A stretch of 64,000 bases of DNA. It comes from Lichenostomus cassidix (lineage: Eukaryota > Chordata > Aves > Passeriformes > Meliphagidae). The notes beneath the pieces are model-generated. The model ran no database searches, was not told the DNA's origin, and was given only the letters and a program-made list of their open reading frames with translations. The stretch lies in contig CM039210.1 of NCBI GenBank assembly GCA_008360975.2, positions 5,520,293 to 5,584,292 on the forward strand, read 5' to 3'. The position numbers were made by a program, and so were the translations under genes. The stretch's first letter is position 1. The number at the start of each line of letters is the position of its first letter. Of this stretch, positions 50,651-61,918 are shown in pieces.

Positions 50651-50689
50651 ACGTGCCTGAGCATGACTGTTTACAGACAATAGAGGAGA

Positions 50690-51153
50690 CCTATTCCAGC
50701 AGACCAGACCTGAAGGACGTGCCACTAGACAATCCAGATTGGGACCTATATACCAATGGAAGCAGCTTCATAAGAAATGGTTAGCGTATGACAGGCTATG
50801 CAGTGACCACCACAGATAAAATAATTGAGGCAAAAGCCTTGCCTTTAGATGCATCATCACAGAAAGGTGAACTTATTGCACTGATGAGAGCTCTAGTACT
50901 GAGCATGGGAAAGAAGGTGAACATAAGGACTGATACCAAATACGCCTTTAGTGTTGTTCATGCCTATGGAGCTATTTGGAAGGAACGAGGCCTGCTAACT
51001 GCTCAAGGTAATGAAATTAAGCATGCTGAACAGATCCTTGCACTCCTGCAGAGTATTTGAAAGCCTACAGAAGTAGCTATCGTGCATTGCAAAAGTCATC
51101 AAAAGGGAAAACAACCCCCAAACTGGGAAATCACTTTGCTAATGACACAGCAA
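50690..51153 (+). pseudogene. pol: ERV-Z RNase H
   Basis: LYTNGSSF (about 50750) is the first catalytic motif with Asp changed to Asn. GELIALMRAL (Glu), RTDTKYAFSVVHAYG (Asp) and HCKSHQKG follow. Stops lie near 50784 and 51058. The frame is cut by the solo LTR at 51159 within ANDTARG and continues after it. Confidence 0.82.
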
Positions 51154-51158
51154 GAGGG

Positions 51159-51620
51159 TGTATTGGTTTGAAAACAAACCAGTGGGAGATCACAAGTCAA
51201 GACTGAAATTAAAAATAAGTGAAATAATACAAGGGAAAGCACTGACAAAGTCAGATACAACCTAACACCCTGTTAGGGTGGTAATAGCAGTCCAACTGAA
51301 GTAAGTCCAGTTGAAGCGGTGATCCTGTGAAGGTCTAGTCTCCAGCTGAAGATCCAGTGGTAGCTCTTGTCCTCTGGGAACCCAGTAAACAGAGCTAGCT
51401 CAGGCCGTTCCAAGGCCAGGTTATATCCAGGTGGGAACACCTGGCTCCTCCCTCCTGGGCAGAGCATCCCACAATGGGATAAGTCCATGAGTCACACGGT
51501 GGGTCCCTGATGGCCCATTGTCTGTCATGCAGGGTGGGTCATTAGCAGGTGATAACAGCTAACGGCCCACAGCTGGTGGTAATAGAATACTTAAATACAT
51601 CTATATTGCAACCTAGGACA
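51159..51620 (-). mobile_element. Solo LTR in ERV-Z RNase H/integrase junction
   Basis: 462 bp, bounded TGTATTGG...CTAGGACA and flanked by GAGGG on both sides (51154-51158, 51621-51625). GGATATAACC on the minus strand suggests that orientation. Confidence 0.9.
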
Positions 51621-51625
51621 GAGGG

Positions 51626-51973
51626 TTTAAGGAAAAAGGCATTCTTGCAGTGCTACCACATAAAGAAATAGATTTGTCAGAGTTTACCCCAAAATGCAAT
51701 CAGAGGGACCACAAGTTAATTAATTTTCTTAAGGCTGAGATTAAAGAAGGTGGGTGGGCTGTAACCCCAGTAGGACTGGTTATAGTCCCACTCCTGCTCC
51801 TTCGAGAAATAGAACAGCAGGAGCATGAGAGTACACATTGAGGAACAGAAAATCTTTTAAAACATCTGAGAAAGGTAGTAATAGGAAGAGGAATGACTGA
51901 TATTGTTCAATCTATAACAAGCAAGTGTGAAACCTGTTGTAGAAACAACCCTGACACAAGTATGAGAGTTGTG
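51626..51973 (+). pseudogene. pol: ERV-Z integrase, N-terminal domain
   Basis: The zinc domain end is visible as SKCETCCRNNP (about 51920-51950) after a poorly kept linker. It is cut by the solo LTR at 51980. Confidence 0.7.
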
Positions 51974-51979
51974 TTAGGG

Positions 51980-53063
51980 TGTTGTGGTTTGGACACTGGC
52001 CAAACGCCAGGCACCCACAACAGTTGCTCACTCCACTCTCCCCCTCCACAGCTGGGCAGAGGAGAGGGAAAAAAAATAACAAAGGGTTCATGAGTGAGAG
52101 AAGGAACTGGGAGAAAACACTCCAGGACAAAACATGCTCAACTTAAGTTACAAAGTGAATTTATTACTAACAGAGACAGAAAGAGGATAATGAGAAGTAA
52201 AATAAGCCCTTAAGACACCACTCTTCCCCCCAACCCCTCCCGCCTTCCCACTGAGAGTGCAGGGGGACGGGGTGTGGGGGGTTCCGTCAGTTCATCACCA
52301 AAATTTTCATCTGCCTCTCCGGGAAAGGAGTCCTTCCCCCGCGTCGCTGTGGGATCCCTCCCACAGGAGACAGTTCTCTGTGATATTCTCAAATGTGGGT
52401 CCATCTCATGAGCAGCCATCGTCCCAAAACTGCTGCAACATCACTTCTTCCCATGGGCAGACAGTCCTCCCAAAACTGCTGCAGCATGGGTCCCTCGTCC
52501 ACGGGGTGCAGTCCTCCAAGGACCAGCTGCTCCAGCCTGGAAGCAAGGGCCCTCTCTCTCCACCAGGTCTCCCACTGGACCACAGCCTCCTCCAGGCATC
52601 TGCCCACTCCAGCATGGGCACCTCTCCCACGGGGTGCAAGTGGATCTCTGCATTCTCTTGGACCCCATGGGCTGCAGGGGGCAACCCACTTCACCATGGT
52701 CATCACGATGGCCTGCAGAGGAAACTCAGCTCTGGCATCAGGAGCACCTCCTCCCTCACCTTCGCCACTGACCTTGGTTTCTCCATGTTGTTTTCCCTCA
52801 CATGTTCTCACCTCCTCCTTCTCCTTCTCTGGCTAGAAAAACTGCATGTACCCCTTGTTTTGATTTCTTATTAAATATGTTATCACAGAGGCATAACAAA
52901 CCTCAGTAATTGGCCCAGGCTTGGCCACCAGCATGCCCATCATCTTCAGAGCCATCAGAGATTGGCTCTGCTGGACATGGTGAAAGCTTCCAGAAACTTC
53001 TCACAGAAGCCATCTTTGTGGCCCCCCCACTACCAAAAAACCGGGCCAAGCAAAACCAACACA
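51980..53063 (-). mobile_element. Long solo LTR (1084 bp)
   Basis: On the minus strand it starts TGTGTTGGTTTTGC at 53063 and ends CCACAACA at 51980. It matches 4907-5957. It is flanked by TTAGGG (51974-51979) and TAAGGG (53064-53069), a 6-bp duplication with one mismatch. Confidence 0.92.
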
Positions 53064-53069
53064 TAAGGG

Positions 53070-53743
53070 TAATGAAAACAGGAGATCTCCCGGGAGTATA
53101 TCGGCAAAGAGATTTTGCTGAGATGCCACATAAAGAAAAATACAAATATGTACAGGTATTGGTTGATACCTTCAGTGGATGGCCTGAAGCTTACCCCTGT
53201 CGCACCAACACAGCAAAGGAAGTAGTGAAAGCCTTGCTCAACCATATAATTCCAAGGTTTGAAATTCCTTTGAGAATGTCATCAGATAGGAGACCACATT
53301 TTGTTGCAAAGGTGGTTGGGGAAGTTAGCAGGATTCTGGGACTTACTTGGGACTTGCACACACCCTACAGGCCCCAAGCAAGTGGCAAAGTTGAACGTAT
53401 GAATAGTACCCTCAAGGCCCAGATTGGTAAGATCTGTCAAGAAACATCTATGACATGGGTTCAGGCCTGGCCTTGCCTATAGCCTTACTGAGAGTCTACA
53501 TACAACCAAGGCAGAGTGACAACATAAATCCCTCTGAAATATTATATGGCAGGCCATATCAGGTTCCACATATCCCAGGGGAAATTCATATGAAGGGTAG
53601 AAATGATTTACAGAAGTACTTAATGGCTTTAAGTTCCACTTTTCAGAAGCTCCAGATTTGTCGTTTTATCCAAACCCATAGGATTGGGCACACCTGCTCA
53701 TCTGTTCCAGCTGGGAGATCGGGTCTATATCAAGTTGTGGGAC
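53070..53743 (+). pseudogene. pol: ERV-Z integrase core
   Basis: VLVDTFSGWPEAYPC holds the first catalytic Asp (about 53160). SSDRRPHF has the second Asp with the usual Asn/Gly changed to Arg. ASGKVERMNSTLKAQ holds the Glu (about 53380). After a stop near 53480 the C-terminal domain follows (LGDRVYIKLWD) and is cut at 53749 by the next solo LTR. The part EPLQAKW-type resumes at 54251. Confidence 0.85.
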
Positions 53744-53749
53744 AGTGAC

Positions 53750-54244
53750 TGCGGCAGTGCAGTCTCGCAGTTCATGAGCGACCACCCCACGCCGCAATGT
53801 GGGGGGGCTGCCAGGAGCCGAAATACGCCAGGAGGACGCACGCTGCTGCAGCAAGCAGTGGAGCAGCTGGGGATGCGAGTCGCTGTGGAGGCGCGGCGAT
53901 ATAAGAAGTGCAGGATCGCGAGCTGAGATTTCCAGGGAATTTATTAAGGTCAACAGGTGAGGATTTGGGGATGGTGAAGAGGGACAGAGAGGCAAGGGAG
54001 GATGAAGGAGCTGGAAATCTAAGATGGCGAACCCCGAGTGAGTCTCTCGCAGAGGGTTAAGAGCAGAGGGAAGAGGGGCGTAGTTAGCTCCGAAGAGCCA
54101 ACCAGGGAAAGCCAGAGGGAAGGAGATAAGGAGGGGAAAACAGTACACCAATAAGCTTACAGCATGGGATGGTACAGGCTCCTGCTAGGGGGAAATTTCT
54201 GGAACATAAACTATACACAGAAATCCTATTAGCACACTGCAACA
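53750..54244 (-). mobile_element. Solo LTR in ERV-Z integrase end
   Basis: 495 bp, TGCGGCAG...GCAACA in plus orientation, flanked by AGTGAC on both sides (53744-53749, 54245-54250). CTTAATAAATTCC on the minus strand marks the sense direction. Confidence 0.92.
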
Positions 54245-54250
54245 AGTGAC

Positions 54251-54735
54251 CCCTTGCAAGCTAAGTGGAAGTGACCGTTCCAAATTTTGCTGACCACCCT
54301 TACTGGGGTCAAGATTGCTGGCAAGGGGCCATGGGTCCACTACTCCAGAGTTAAGAAGGCTTCTGCTCCTGAAACCATCAAGAAAACAGAGACATGCAAA
54401 TCAGGATGATGAGGTTTAAACTGTTCTTTACATGTCTGTTGTTTGCCCAGTTGGTAACTATGATTCAGGGTTGGCTCCATGATATGCATGGGACTGTAGT
54501 AAAAAATGTATCTGTCCAGAAATAGCACCTTAAAATTCGACCATATCTTCCACACCCTCACTTCATGGTTACCAATATGGGCCTGGATAAAAGAAGCATT
54601 CATAATAGCTGTAGTTCTAGCCATCATCTGTGTGATAGCTGGTGGGATGGCCAGTTGTGTAAACTGGTGCTGTGGTTAATGCAGTATAGAGACTAGACAA
54701 AGAAGAATCTTGTTAGTCTCTAAAAAGGGAGGGAA
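54251..54735 (+). pseudogene. env: ERV-Z integrase end, env signal peptide and env anchor, env mostly deleted
   Basis: Integrase ends near 54390 (PLQAKW, a stop, then VKIAGKGPWVHYSRVKK). An env-like start follows at 54406: MMRFKLFFTCLLFAQLVT is a signal peptide. At 54609-54679 a transmembrane segment AVVLAIICVIAGGMA and then WCCG ends the frame. Nearly all of the surface and transmembrane subunits between them are missing, about 1.5 kb by comparison with ERV-G. A polypurine tract (AAAAAGGGAGGGAA, 54722-54735) follows. Confidence 0.7.
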
Positions 54736-54774
54736 TGATGCTGTGATGATTTTTTGCCTTTTTCTTTTAAATAC
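54736..54774 (+). mobile_element. ERV-Z 3' LTR, first 39 bases
   Basis: It starts TGATGCTGTGATG after the polypurine tract and is interrupted by provirus C. It continues at 61919. Confidence 0.8.
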
Positions 54775-55037
54775 TGTGGCTAGCACAGGTTTTTCCCATG
54801 AGAAATTTTCTTGTGTTTTATAAATAAAGATAAAGTTTGGATGTTGTTGGAACAGTGTCCCAGAACTTGGGCAGTGCAGGCCTGGCCAATCAGGCCTGGG
54901 GGAAGGCTTCTGACTGACCAATCTGGGTGACTTTTGATAACTCTATATATGTGATGAAATCAAAACAATAAAGGTCATTCCTTCTTGCCACTGAGAACTG
55001 ATGCATTCATTATTCTGCTAGCTGCTCAACAGCGACA
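54775..55037 (+). mobile_element. Provirus C 5' LTR (K-LTR)
   Basis: 263 bp, TGTGGCTAGC...CAGCGACA. It differs from the 3' LTR at three positions. AATAC (54770-54774) is the left target copy. TATATATG (about 54942) and CAATAAAGG (about 54966) are the promoter and polyadenylation candidates. Confidence 0.97.
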
Positions 55038-55039
55038 TC

Positions 55040-55057
55040 TGGTGACCACCGACGTGT
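55040..55057 (+). promoter_or_regulatory. Provirus C primer-binding site, tRNA-Trp-like
   Basis: TGGTGACCACCGACGTGT, same as in provirus B. Confidence 0.8.
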
Positions 55058-55128
55058 ACTGCGCGCAGTTGCAGGTACGCGGCAGTCTTGCCCCCGGGCC
55101 CGGATCTCCCCCCTGCCTGCCCTGAGGC

Positions 55129-57990
55129 ATGGCTGATTCTGATGCGGACATGGACCCCCCCGTTCCTGCGGATGGGCTCTTGCGGGCCTTTCTGGAGGTC
55201 TCTGAGGATGGCCCTGCGTCCGATCAGTCGGTGCGGGTCGCGGGCCACGTGTCCCGGGCCGTTTGGGATGTGGCGCTGGACTGTGAGTTTTGGTTTGTGG
55301 TCGGCCGTGCTCTGGCCATGGAGTGGATGCGGGGAGACAGGTCTACGGTCCGCTTCCATGGGGTTTGGAGAGACATTTGGGACGCTTTGGAAGGGCAGGC
55401 GTTCTGTGGCTCGGAACTGTGGGCTTCTACAGACGGGGGACCCCTGCTCTCGGCCGTGGGGCGCAGCGTGAAGGACGCGCCGACCCAGACGGATTCTGAC
55501 GTCCCGTCCCTGGCGGCGGATGCTGCCGCGAGGCCTCAGTATGTTTCTCCAGCTGATCTGCCCAAGCACACTTATGTCCACCCGACAGAGCAGCTAGCCG
55601 GGTTGTTGAGGAATGGGGGGCCGCGGCTCGGCTCTGACGCGGTCGCCGCGCAGGTCCCCCCGCCCTTGCCGCCACGGAGCGCGCAGCCTCAGACACCCCC
55701 CCCCTCCCCTGCGGAATGGCGCCGGGCTGCCCCTCCCCCATGGGCAGCCGGGATGCGCGGCGGGGGCTGGCGGGGTGGGGGTGGGGAGTGCTGCGGAGGA
55801 CCGGGAGTCGCAGCTGCTCGCTCTGGCTGCCTGCCAGCCACTTGCGGCTGCGGGGGTTCCGGTTCCGGATCTGCCGGTGGTTTCGGCCGGCACGGGGGTT
55901 TCCGTGCGGGCGGCGGCTGGCTCGGGAGGTGCCGGCGTTTTGCCGAGCACAGCCGGCGCGGCCCCAGGCTGCGGTGGTCGCGGCTGCGGCCGATTCCGCG
56001 GCGTCGGGGCCGTGCGAGCCGGCGCCAGCTCGGCAGCTGGCTGCGGCTGGTGTCTCGCGGCCGGGGTCGCTCCCCGGGGCGGTCGTGGGGCCGGATGGGA
56101 AGCCGCCGGCAGGCGGTGCTTCCGCTGCGGAGGCTTTGATTGGCGTTCCCGCGGGTGCGGGGCAAGCCCGGCTCCCCTGCGGCTCGGCGGACGCGGCGGT
56201 TTTTCCTCCGCTTTCCTTTTTCCATGATTTGCTGGCCGAAGTGGCTGAGATTCGGCAGCGGATGGGGGTCTGCTCCTGCAAGCCCCACAGTCCGTGTGGG
56301 GCTGGCCCGGGAGTCCATCCCCTGGGTCCCCGGATGGGGTCTGGACTTCCTGGCGGCCCGGTGACCGGTCTGGTGCCGGCGGCGCGGGGACGCTTTGGCC
56401 CTGGGCAGGTGCCGGTTCCTCTGCCGGGTTCTGTGGCAAGTGAAGTCCTGGCGCAGCGTGCTGGCGCTGTGCCGGCGGGCTTGGCGAGCGCGCCTGGCGA
56501 CGCGCTGGTGTCGCCGCCGTCTTCCTGCCCCTCCCCCACCCCGGTCGCCGCGCAGTTTCTTCGCGCGGACGCTGCCTCCGGCCAGCCTCCGTCCTTCGTG
56601 ATGGGGAGTGCTGGTTGCAAGCCCTGCTCGGACGACTCCGACAGTGATGAGGAGGGTATTCTTCCTCCTGGGCGGAGGCTCGCGCAGGCGACGAAAAAGA
56701 AGGGGCATTGGGTCCTGACTAATCCTTGGAGACGCCGCAATGGCGTGGGGATTTTTCGCCCGCGTGACTCCATGCAGTTTTGGGAGACAGTCAAGCAGGG
56801 TGCACTGGAGGCAGGGGACTGGGAACTTATAGGGAAGATTGGGTTGCCCAAACAGAGGGAGGGATGCGAATCTGCTGTGGCAGGTTCCGATGGTGGTGGC
56901 TTCCCGCAAGGGGAGGTTCAGGCTTTTCCTGTGTATGTGCCTGGCCCAGATGCCATGGACACGAGGAACAGCCACTCCACCATCGCATGGCGCGTCACAA
57001 ACGACTTGGCAACCAAAGTGGCGACGTTTGGTTTGTCTTCTCCCGTGGTGATGCAACTTCTTAGAGTGATAAATAGTGATTTGCTTGCTCCTTTTGATAT
57101 TATGTACCTCGCTCAGGTGCTGTTTCACCCCATGCAGTACAGCGCCTTTGAGGACAATTGGAAAGCGATGGTTGAGGAACAGGTGAGGAAAAATGCGTCC
57201 TTGCCTGCCGAGGATCCTAGGCGCTTGATTGGGGCTGCGGTCCTCATGGGTAAGGGACCTTATACTAACCCCAACGTTCAAGCTGCCTGGGATCCTCGGA
57301 TCCTGGAGCAAGCCCAACAGCTCGGTATGGGAGCCATTTTGAAAACTATTGAGGTAGTCGCCCCGCAAACACGATATACACAGATACGGCAGGGGCAATC
57401 TGAACTTTACATGTCTTTTCTTGAAAAGCTGGCAGCAGCTTTGGAAAAGCAGGTTGATGATTCGTCCACAAGACAGATCCTGATGAAACATCTGGCAAGA
57501 GACAATGCCAATTATGAATGTAGAAGGATCATCAATGCCCTACCGGGGGATCCTTCTGTGCAGGAGATGATGCAAGCTTGCACCAGGGTGCAGTCAGAAA
57601 ATCAGGGAAAAGTCGCCTTGGCTGCATTTTTGTCCTCAGATCAGGGACCCACTGATCAGGATAAAAAACAGCCCAAATCTGGGAACAAACGGAAACGGGT
57701 CAAATCTAAACAGAAAGATAATTCCGGGAAGAAGGGAAATTCAGGGACCGAGACTCCTCAGTGTAAGAGGTGTGGTAGGCCAGGTCACACTTCAGACTAC
57801 TGCAGGTCACAGTACCATGTAGATGGTCGACCCCTGTCGGGAAACGTGAAGAGGGGTGCAAAAAGGGGGATTTGCCCCCCTATCACAACAGTTCCCCCAG
57901 AACAAGGTGATGGCCCAGGCTTACCCGGTCAATGTGGAGGAGGCACCAAAGGCTCAGCCCGAGTCAACGCCTACACCGCAGCAACAGTCG
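55129..57990 (+). pseudogene. gag: Provirus C gag, two frameshifts
   Basis: The start MADSDADMDPP and the architecture are those of provirus B gag. Compared with B, a one-base insertion near 55694, just before a run of nine C, and an 11-base loss near 55950 change the frame twice within the GC-rich linker. A 10-codon deletion is seen earlier (around 55230). From about 55970 the frame stays open through capsid and the knuckle CKRCGRPGHTSDYC (about 57765-57806). An extra T at 57881 then fuses gag with pro in one frame, which in B needs a ribosomal shift. No full-length Gag can be made from the usual start. Confidence 0.9.
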
Positions 57991-58646
57991 TCTTAGAATC
58001 TGACGATGCCCACAGGGTTCCCTTGGAGGTGGATGGTTCCCTGGATCAGGGGACCGGTGCACTGCTCATGGCAGGGCCTGAGGCCACTAGCCAAGGAATC
58101 CTGGTTCTTCCAGAGTTCATAGATGCTGGTTTCAAGGGCCAAATTCATGCTACGGTTTCCACTCCTGATCCTCCTGTCACCATTCCTGCGCACACTCGTC
58201 TTGCTCACTTGTTGCCTTGTGAGTCTTCTGTTCCCAGGGTAGACCAGCAAGCTGGCGGAGGTGACGGCACTGAACTGCCAGGACTTCCGCAGGTCTACTG
58301 GGCTACATCTATCTCCAATGAGTCACCACAGATGACATGTACCCTCATCATGCCGAAAGCACGTCCACATCGAGTTCGAGTCCGAGGTTTGATCGATACA
58401 GGTGCTGATGCAACGATCCTTTCCGCTGCTTCGTGGCCTCCTACGTGGCCTTTGTGCCCAGTGGGACTGAATATCGCGGGGTTGGGGGGAACAACGCAGA
58501 GTCGATTGAGTAAGCGACCTGTGTTGGTGAAGGATCCAGAGGGACACACGGCCTCCATTCGGCCTTATGTCACTCCAGCTCCAGTGAACCTCTGGGGACG
58601 GGACGTGTTGGCAGCTTGGGGGGTGCGGATCACGACAAATTTTTGA
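57880..58646 (+). CDS. pro: Provirus C pro: dUTPase-like domain and protease
   Basis: It is open and in frame with the end of gag because of the extra T. It has GILVLPEFIDAGFKGQI and PAHTRLAHLLP (dUTPase-like), then GLIDTGADATIL and LWGRDVLAAWGV (protease). Residues known to matter for the protease are present. It overlaps the beginning of pol. Confidence 0.88.
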
Positions 58647-61354
58647 TAGGGGTCACTGTGTGCAAGGGCGCACCATATTCCACGCTGTCTTTACGATGGC
58701 TGACAAAAACACCAATATGGGAACCACAGTGGCCCTTGCCGAAAGACAAATTAGTCGCCCTTTGTCAGCTGGTTCAGGAGCAACTGAAACAGGGACACAT
58801 TGAGCCTTCTACCAGTCCCTGGAACACCCCAGTTTTCGTGATTAAGAAAAAATCGGGGAAATGGAGACTGTTGCAAGATCTCCGGAAAGTCAATGCAGTG
58901 ATGGAAAGTATGGGGAGTTTACAGCCTGGCATGCCTTCACCCATGATGATTCCCACAGAGTGGGAAATTTTGATCGTTGATTTGAAGAATTGTTTTTTTA
59001 CAATCCCTTTGCACCCCTATGACAGACCAAAGTTTGCCTTTACTGTGCCTGCAATTAACAATGCGGAGCCTGTAAAGAGATTTCAATGGAAAGTGTTACC
59101 TCAGGGCATGAAAAATAGCCCGACTATCTGTCAATGGTATGTCGCGCAGGCCTTGTCTGGAATTCGTGAGCAGTTTCCCGAGGCACTCTGCTACCATTAT
59201 ATAGACGATATCCTGGTGGCAGCAGCCACCCAGGATGAGTTGCGGAGGTTACAGCCTCAACTGCTCGATGCCTTGCACTCCTATGGGTTGCAAGTTGCTC
59301 CGGAAAAGGTTCAACAACAGCCTCCTTGGAAATATTTGGGAGTCAAAATTTTGGATCAAACCATACAGCATCAAGAGGTGCAGTTCTCAGACACTATTAA
59401 GACTCTAAATGATGCCCAAAAGTTGCTAGGCATCATCAACTGGTTACGTCCATATTTGGGACTGACCAATGCACCACTTTCCCCGCTTTTTAATATTTTA
59501 AAGGGGGACTCTGACCTAAACTCACCTCGACAATTGACTCCCGAGGCGCGACGAGTGCTGAACGAAGTGCAGCAAGCTGTTTCCGCTCATCAGGTTTATC
59601 GAGTGGACCCCTCTACTGATATCACTGTTTTCATTACTGCTCCAGACCTCCAACCTACGGGTATCATTGGCCAGTGGAACAAACAATGGGATGATCCTTT
59701 GCACATCCTGGAATGGGTCTTTTTGCCCCATCAGCCAAAAAAGACAGCACCCACATTGTTCGAATTGATAGCCTGCCTGATAATTAAATGCCGATATCGG
59801 TGTTTACAATTGATGGCAGCTGATCCCGCAACGATTGTTGTCCCAGTACCACGGGACAATTTCGAATGGAGTCTTGCTAATAGCGCTTCTTTGCAAAGTG
59901 CACTGCAAAATTTCTCAGGGCAGATTGCTTATCATCTGCCCAGTCACAAATTGCTGCAGCTGGCAAATTCGGTCAATCTCATGTTGCGGCCAAAGAACAG
60001 CCGGGTGCCAGTCCATGGACCCACCGTCTTTACGGACGGTTCTGGGAAAACAGGAAAGGCCATTGTTACCTGGAAGGAAGGATCTGAGTGGCAGGTGCTG
60101 AAAGGCCACGAGACAGGCTCTGCTCAACTGGTTGAATTGAAGGCAGTTGCCATGGCCTTTCAGCGGTTCTCTCAGGTGCCTTTGAATCTGGTCACTGATT
60201 CTGCTTATGTAGCAGACATAACCAAACGTTTGGATTGCTCACTTCTAAAAGAAGTCAATAACGCGACTCTGTTTTCGCTATTGCGAACCCTGTGGAAGGC
60301 GATTCAGGCTCGAGTGCATCCATATTATATTCTGCACATTCGAAGCCACACCAATTTACCAGGCTTTTTAACAGAAGGCAATGCCAGGGCTGACATGTTA
60401 GCCAACCCTGCATGGGTGGCACCTCAGCCTGACAAAATTGCACAAGCCAAGGCATCGCACAATTTCTTTCATCAAAGCGCACATACCCTGCAGAAGCAGT
60501 TTCAATTGACGCCAACTGAGGCTCGTGACATTGTCAGCACTTGTGCTGGCTGCCACGGACTCGCTGCTCCTCTGCCATCGGGGGTGAACCCCAGAGGTCT
60601 AAAGGCCTTGCAGCTGTGGCAGACGGATGTGACACACATTCCAGAATTTGGCCGAGTCAAGTATGTGCATGTGTCTATTGACACTTTCTCCTCAGCTATG
60701 TGGGCGACTGCCCATACTGGAGAAAAAAGTCGCGATGCCATTGCCCATTGGAAATTAGCCTTCTCAGTCCTGGGAGTGCCAGCCACTGTGAAAACCGACA
60801 ATGGTCCTGCCTACGCCTCGCAGAAGACGCGGCAGTTTTTGCACCTATGGGGTGTAGACCATACGTTCGGTATTCCGCATTCTCCTACTGGCCAAGCCAT
60901 TGTGGAATGCGCTCATGGTACTCTGAAGCGTGTCTTGGAAAGGCAGAGAGGGGGAATGCATGGGGAAACACCACAGAGTCGATTGGAGAAAGTTTTGTAC
61001 ACAATCAATCATCTTACAGTGCCACCAAATTCGAATAATCCTGTGATTTTGAACCACTTTCTCTCATTGCAGTCATCAGGCGAGTTGCGTTTGCCCCGGG
61101 CGAAGGTATGGGTACGGAACCTACTTACTAACACCTGGGAAGGCCCACATGAGCTTATTGCTTGGGGTCGAGGGTATGCTTGCGTCTCCACAGATACTGG
61201 GGTACGATGGCTGCCTGCAAAATGCGTCCGCCCTGACCTGCGGCTCCCGAGACAGAACCAGCAACCTCAAAATGACAACCAGGATGCCGAACACCAACCG
61301 AGTGATCCTTCTGATGATGACCAAGAAGCCGGTCCATCCACAAGCAGAGACTGA
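58600..61354 (+). CDS. pol: Provirus C pol: open frame with changed reverse transcriptase motifs
   Basis: The frame is open from within pro to 61354, more than 900 codons, colinear with provirus B pol. Two reverse transcriptase motifs differ: IVDLKNCFF (Asp to Asn at 58988-58990, next to but not the first catalytic Asp) and YIDD (59198-59209) for YMDD. Both are single G to A changes on the sense strand. RNase H (FTDGSGKTG) and integrase (WQTDVTHIP, KTDNGPAY, AIVECAHG) keep their catalytic residues; Arg after the catalytic Glu is Cys. The enzyme may be weak or inactive; motif changes alone do not prove it. Confidence 0.88.
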
Positions 61355-61503
61355 AACTCATTCATGGAGTCAGAAAGCAAGGACTTTGAAAGCATGTTTT
61401 GTTGAATTACAGATTTATATGTAGATTTAGTTTTTATATATACTTTATCTAGGGTATTGCATGGGGCCTCTTTGACCATCTTAATCAGCATCTGGTTCGG
61501 GTT

Positions 61504-61584
61504 CTGTTCGGTGGCTGGCCACCTCCGAACAGACCCCTTGAGTTTCAACCAGGCTCTGTTTGGTAACTGGCCATTATCAAACAG
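61504..61584 (+). promoter_or_regulatory. Tandem hairpins between pol and polypurine tract of provirus C
   Basis: Stem-loops at 61504-61532 and 61556-61584 start CTGTTCGG and CTGTTTGG and close with CCGAACAG and CAAACAG. Both have CTGGCCA at the apex. Differences from provirus B within the stems keep pairing by G:U. There is no ORF in this 300-base stretch. Confidence 0.6.
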
Positions 61585-61636
61585 ATCCTTCATGCTGATC
61601 CACTGGGGCTCACAAGCAATGCCTTCTGTTCTTAAA

Positions 61637-61650
61637 CAAAAAGGGGGAGC
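61637..61650 (+). promoter_or_regulatory. Provirus C polypurine tract
   Basis: CAAAAAGGGGGAGC lies directly before the 3' LTR. It is the same in provirus B. Confidence 0.9.
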
Positions 61651-61913
61651 TGTGGCTAGCACAGGTTTTTCCCATGAGAAATTTTCTTGTGTTTTATAAA
61701 TAAAGATAAAGTTTGGATGTTGTTGGAACAGTGTCCCAGAACTTGGGCAGTGCAGGCCTGGCCAATCAGGCCTGGGGGAAGGCTTCTGACTGACCAATCT
61801 GGGTGACTTTTGAGAACTCTATATATGTGATGAAATCAAAACAATAAAGGTCATTCCTTCTTGCCACTGAGAACTGATGCATTCATTACTCTGCTAGCTG
61901 CTCAACAGTGACA
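61651..61913 (+). mobile_element. Provirus C 3' LTR
   Basis: 263 bp, TGTGGCTAGC...CAGTGACA, followed by AATAC (61914-61918), the right target copy. Confidence 0.97.
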
Positions 61914-61918
61914 AATAC

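Noticed and set aside
55427..57491. 474- and 600-codon open frames antisense to gag of provirus C
   Set aside because: Same cause as in provirus B: GC-rich linker DNA with few stops. Both mirror the sense gag.
57860..57885. Homopolymer-rich junction considered as a canonical slippery heptamer for gag-pro shifting
   Set aside because: No X XXY YYZ heptamer in the gag frame is clear in provirus B at the matching place (39470-39500), so the shift site is left unassigned.
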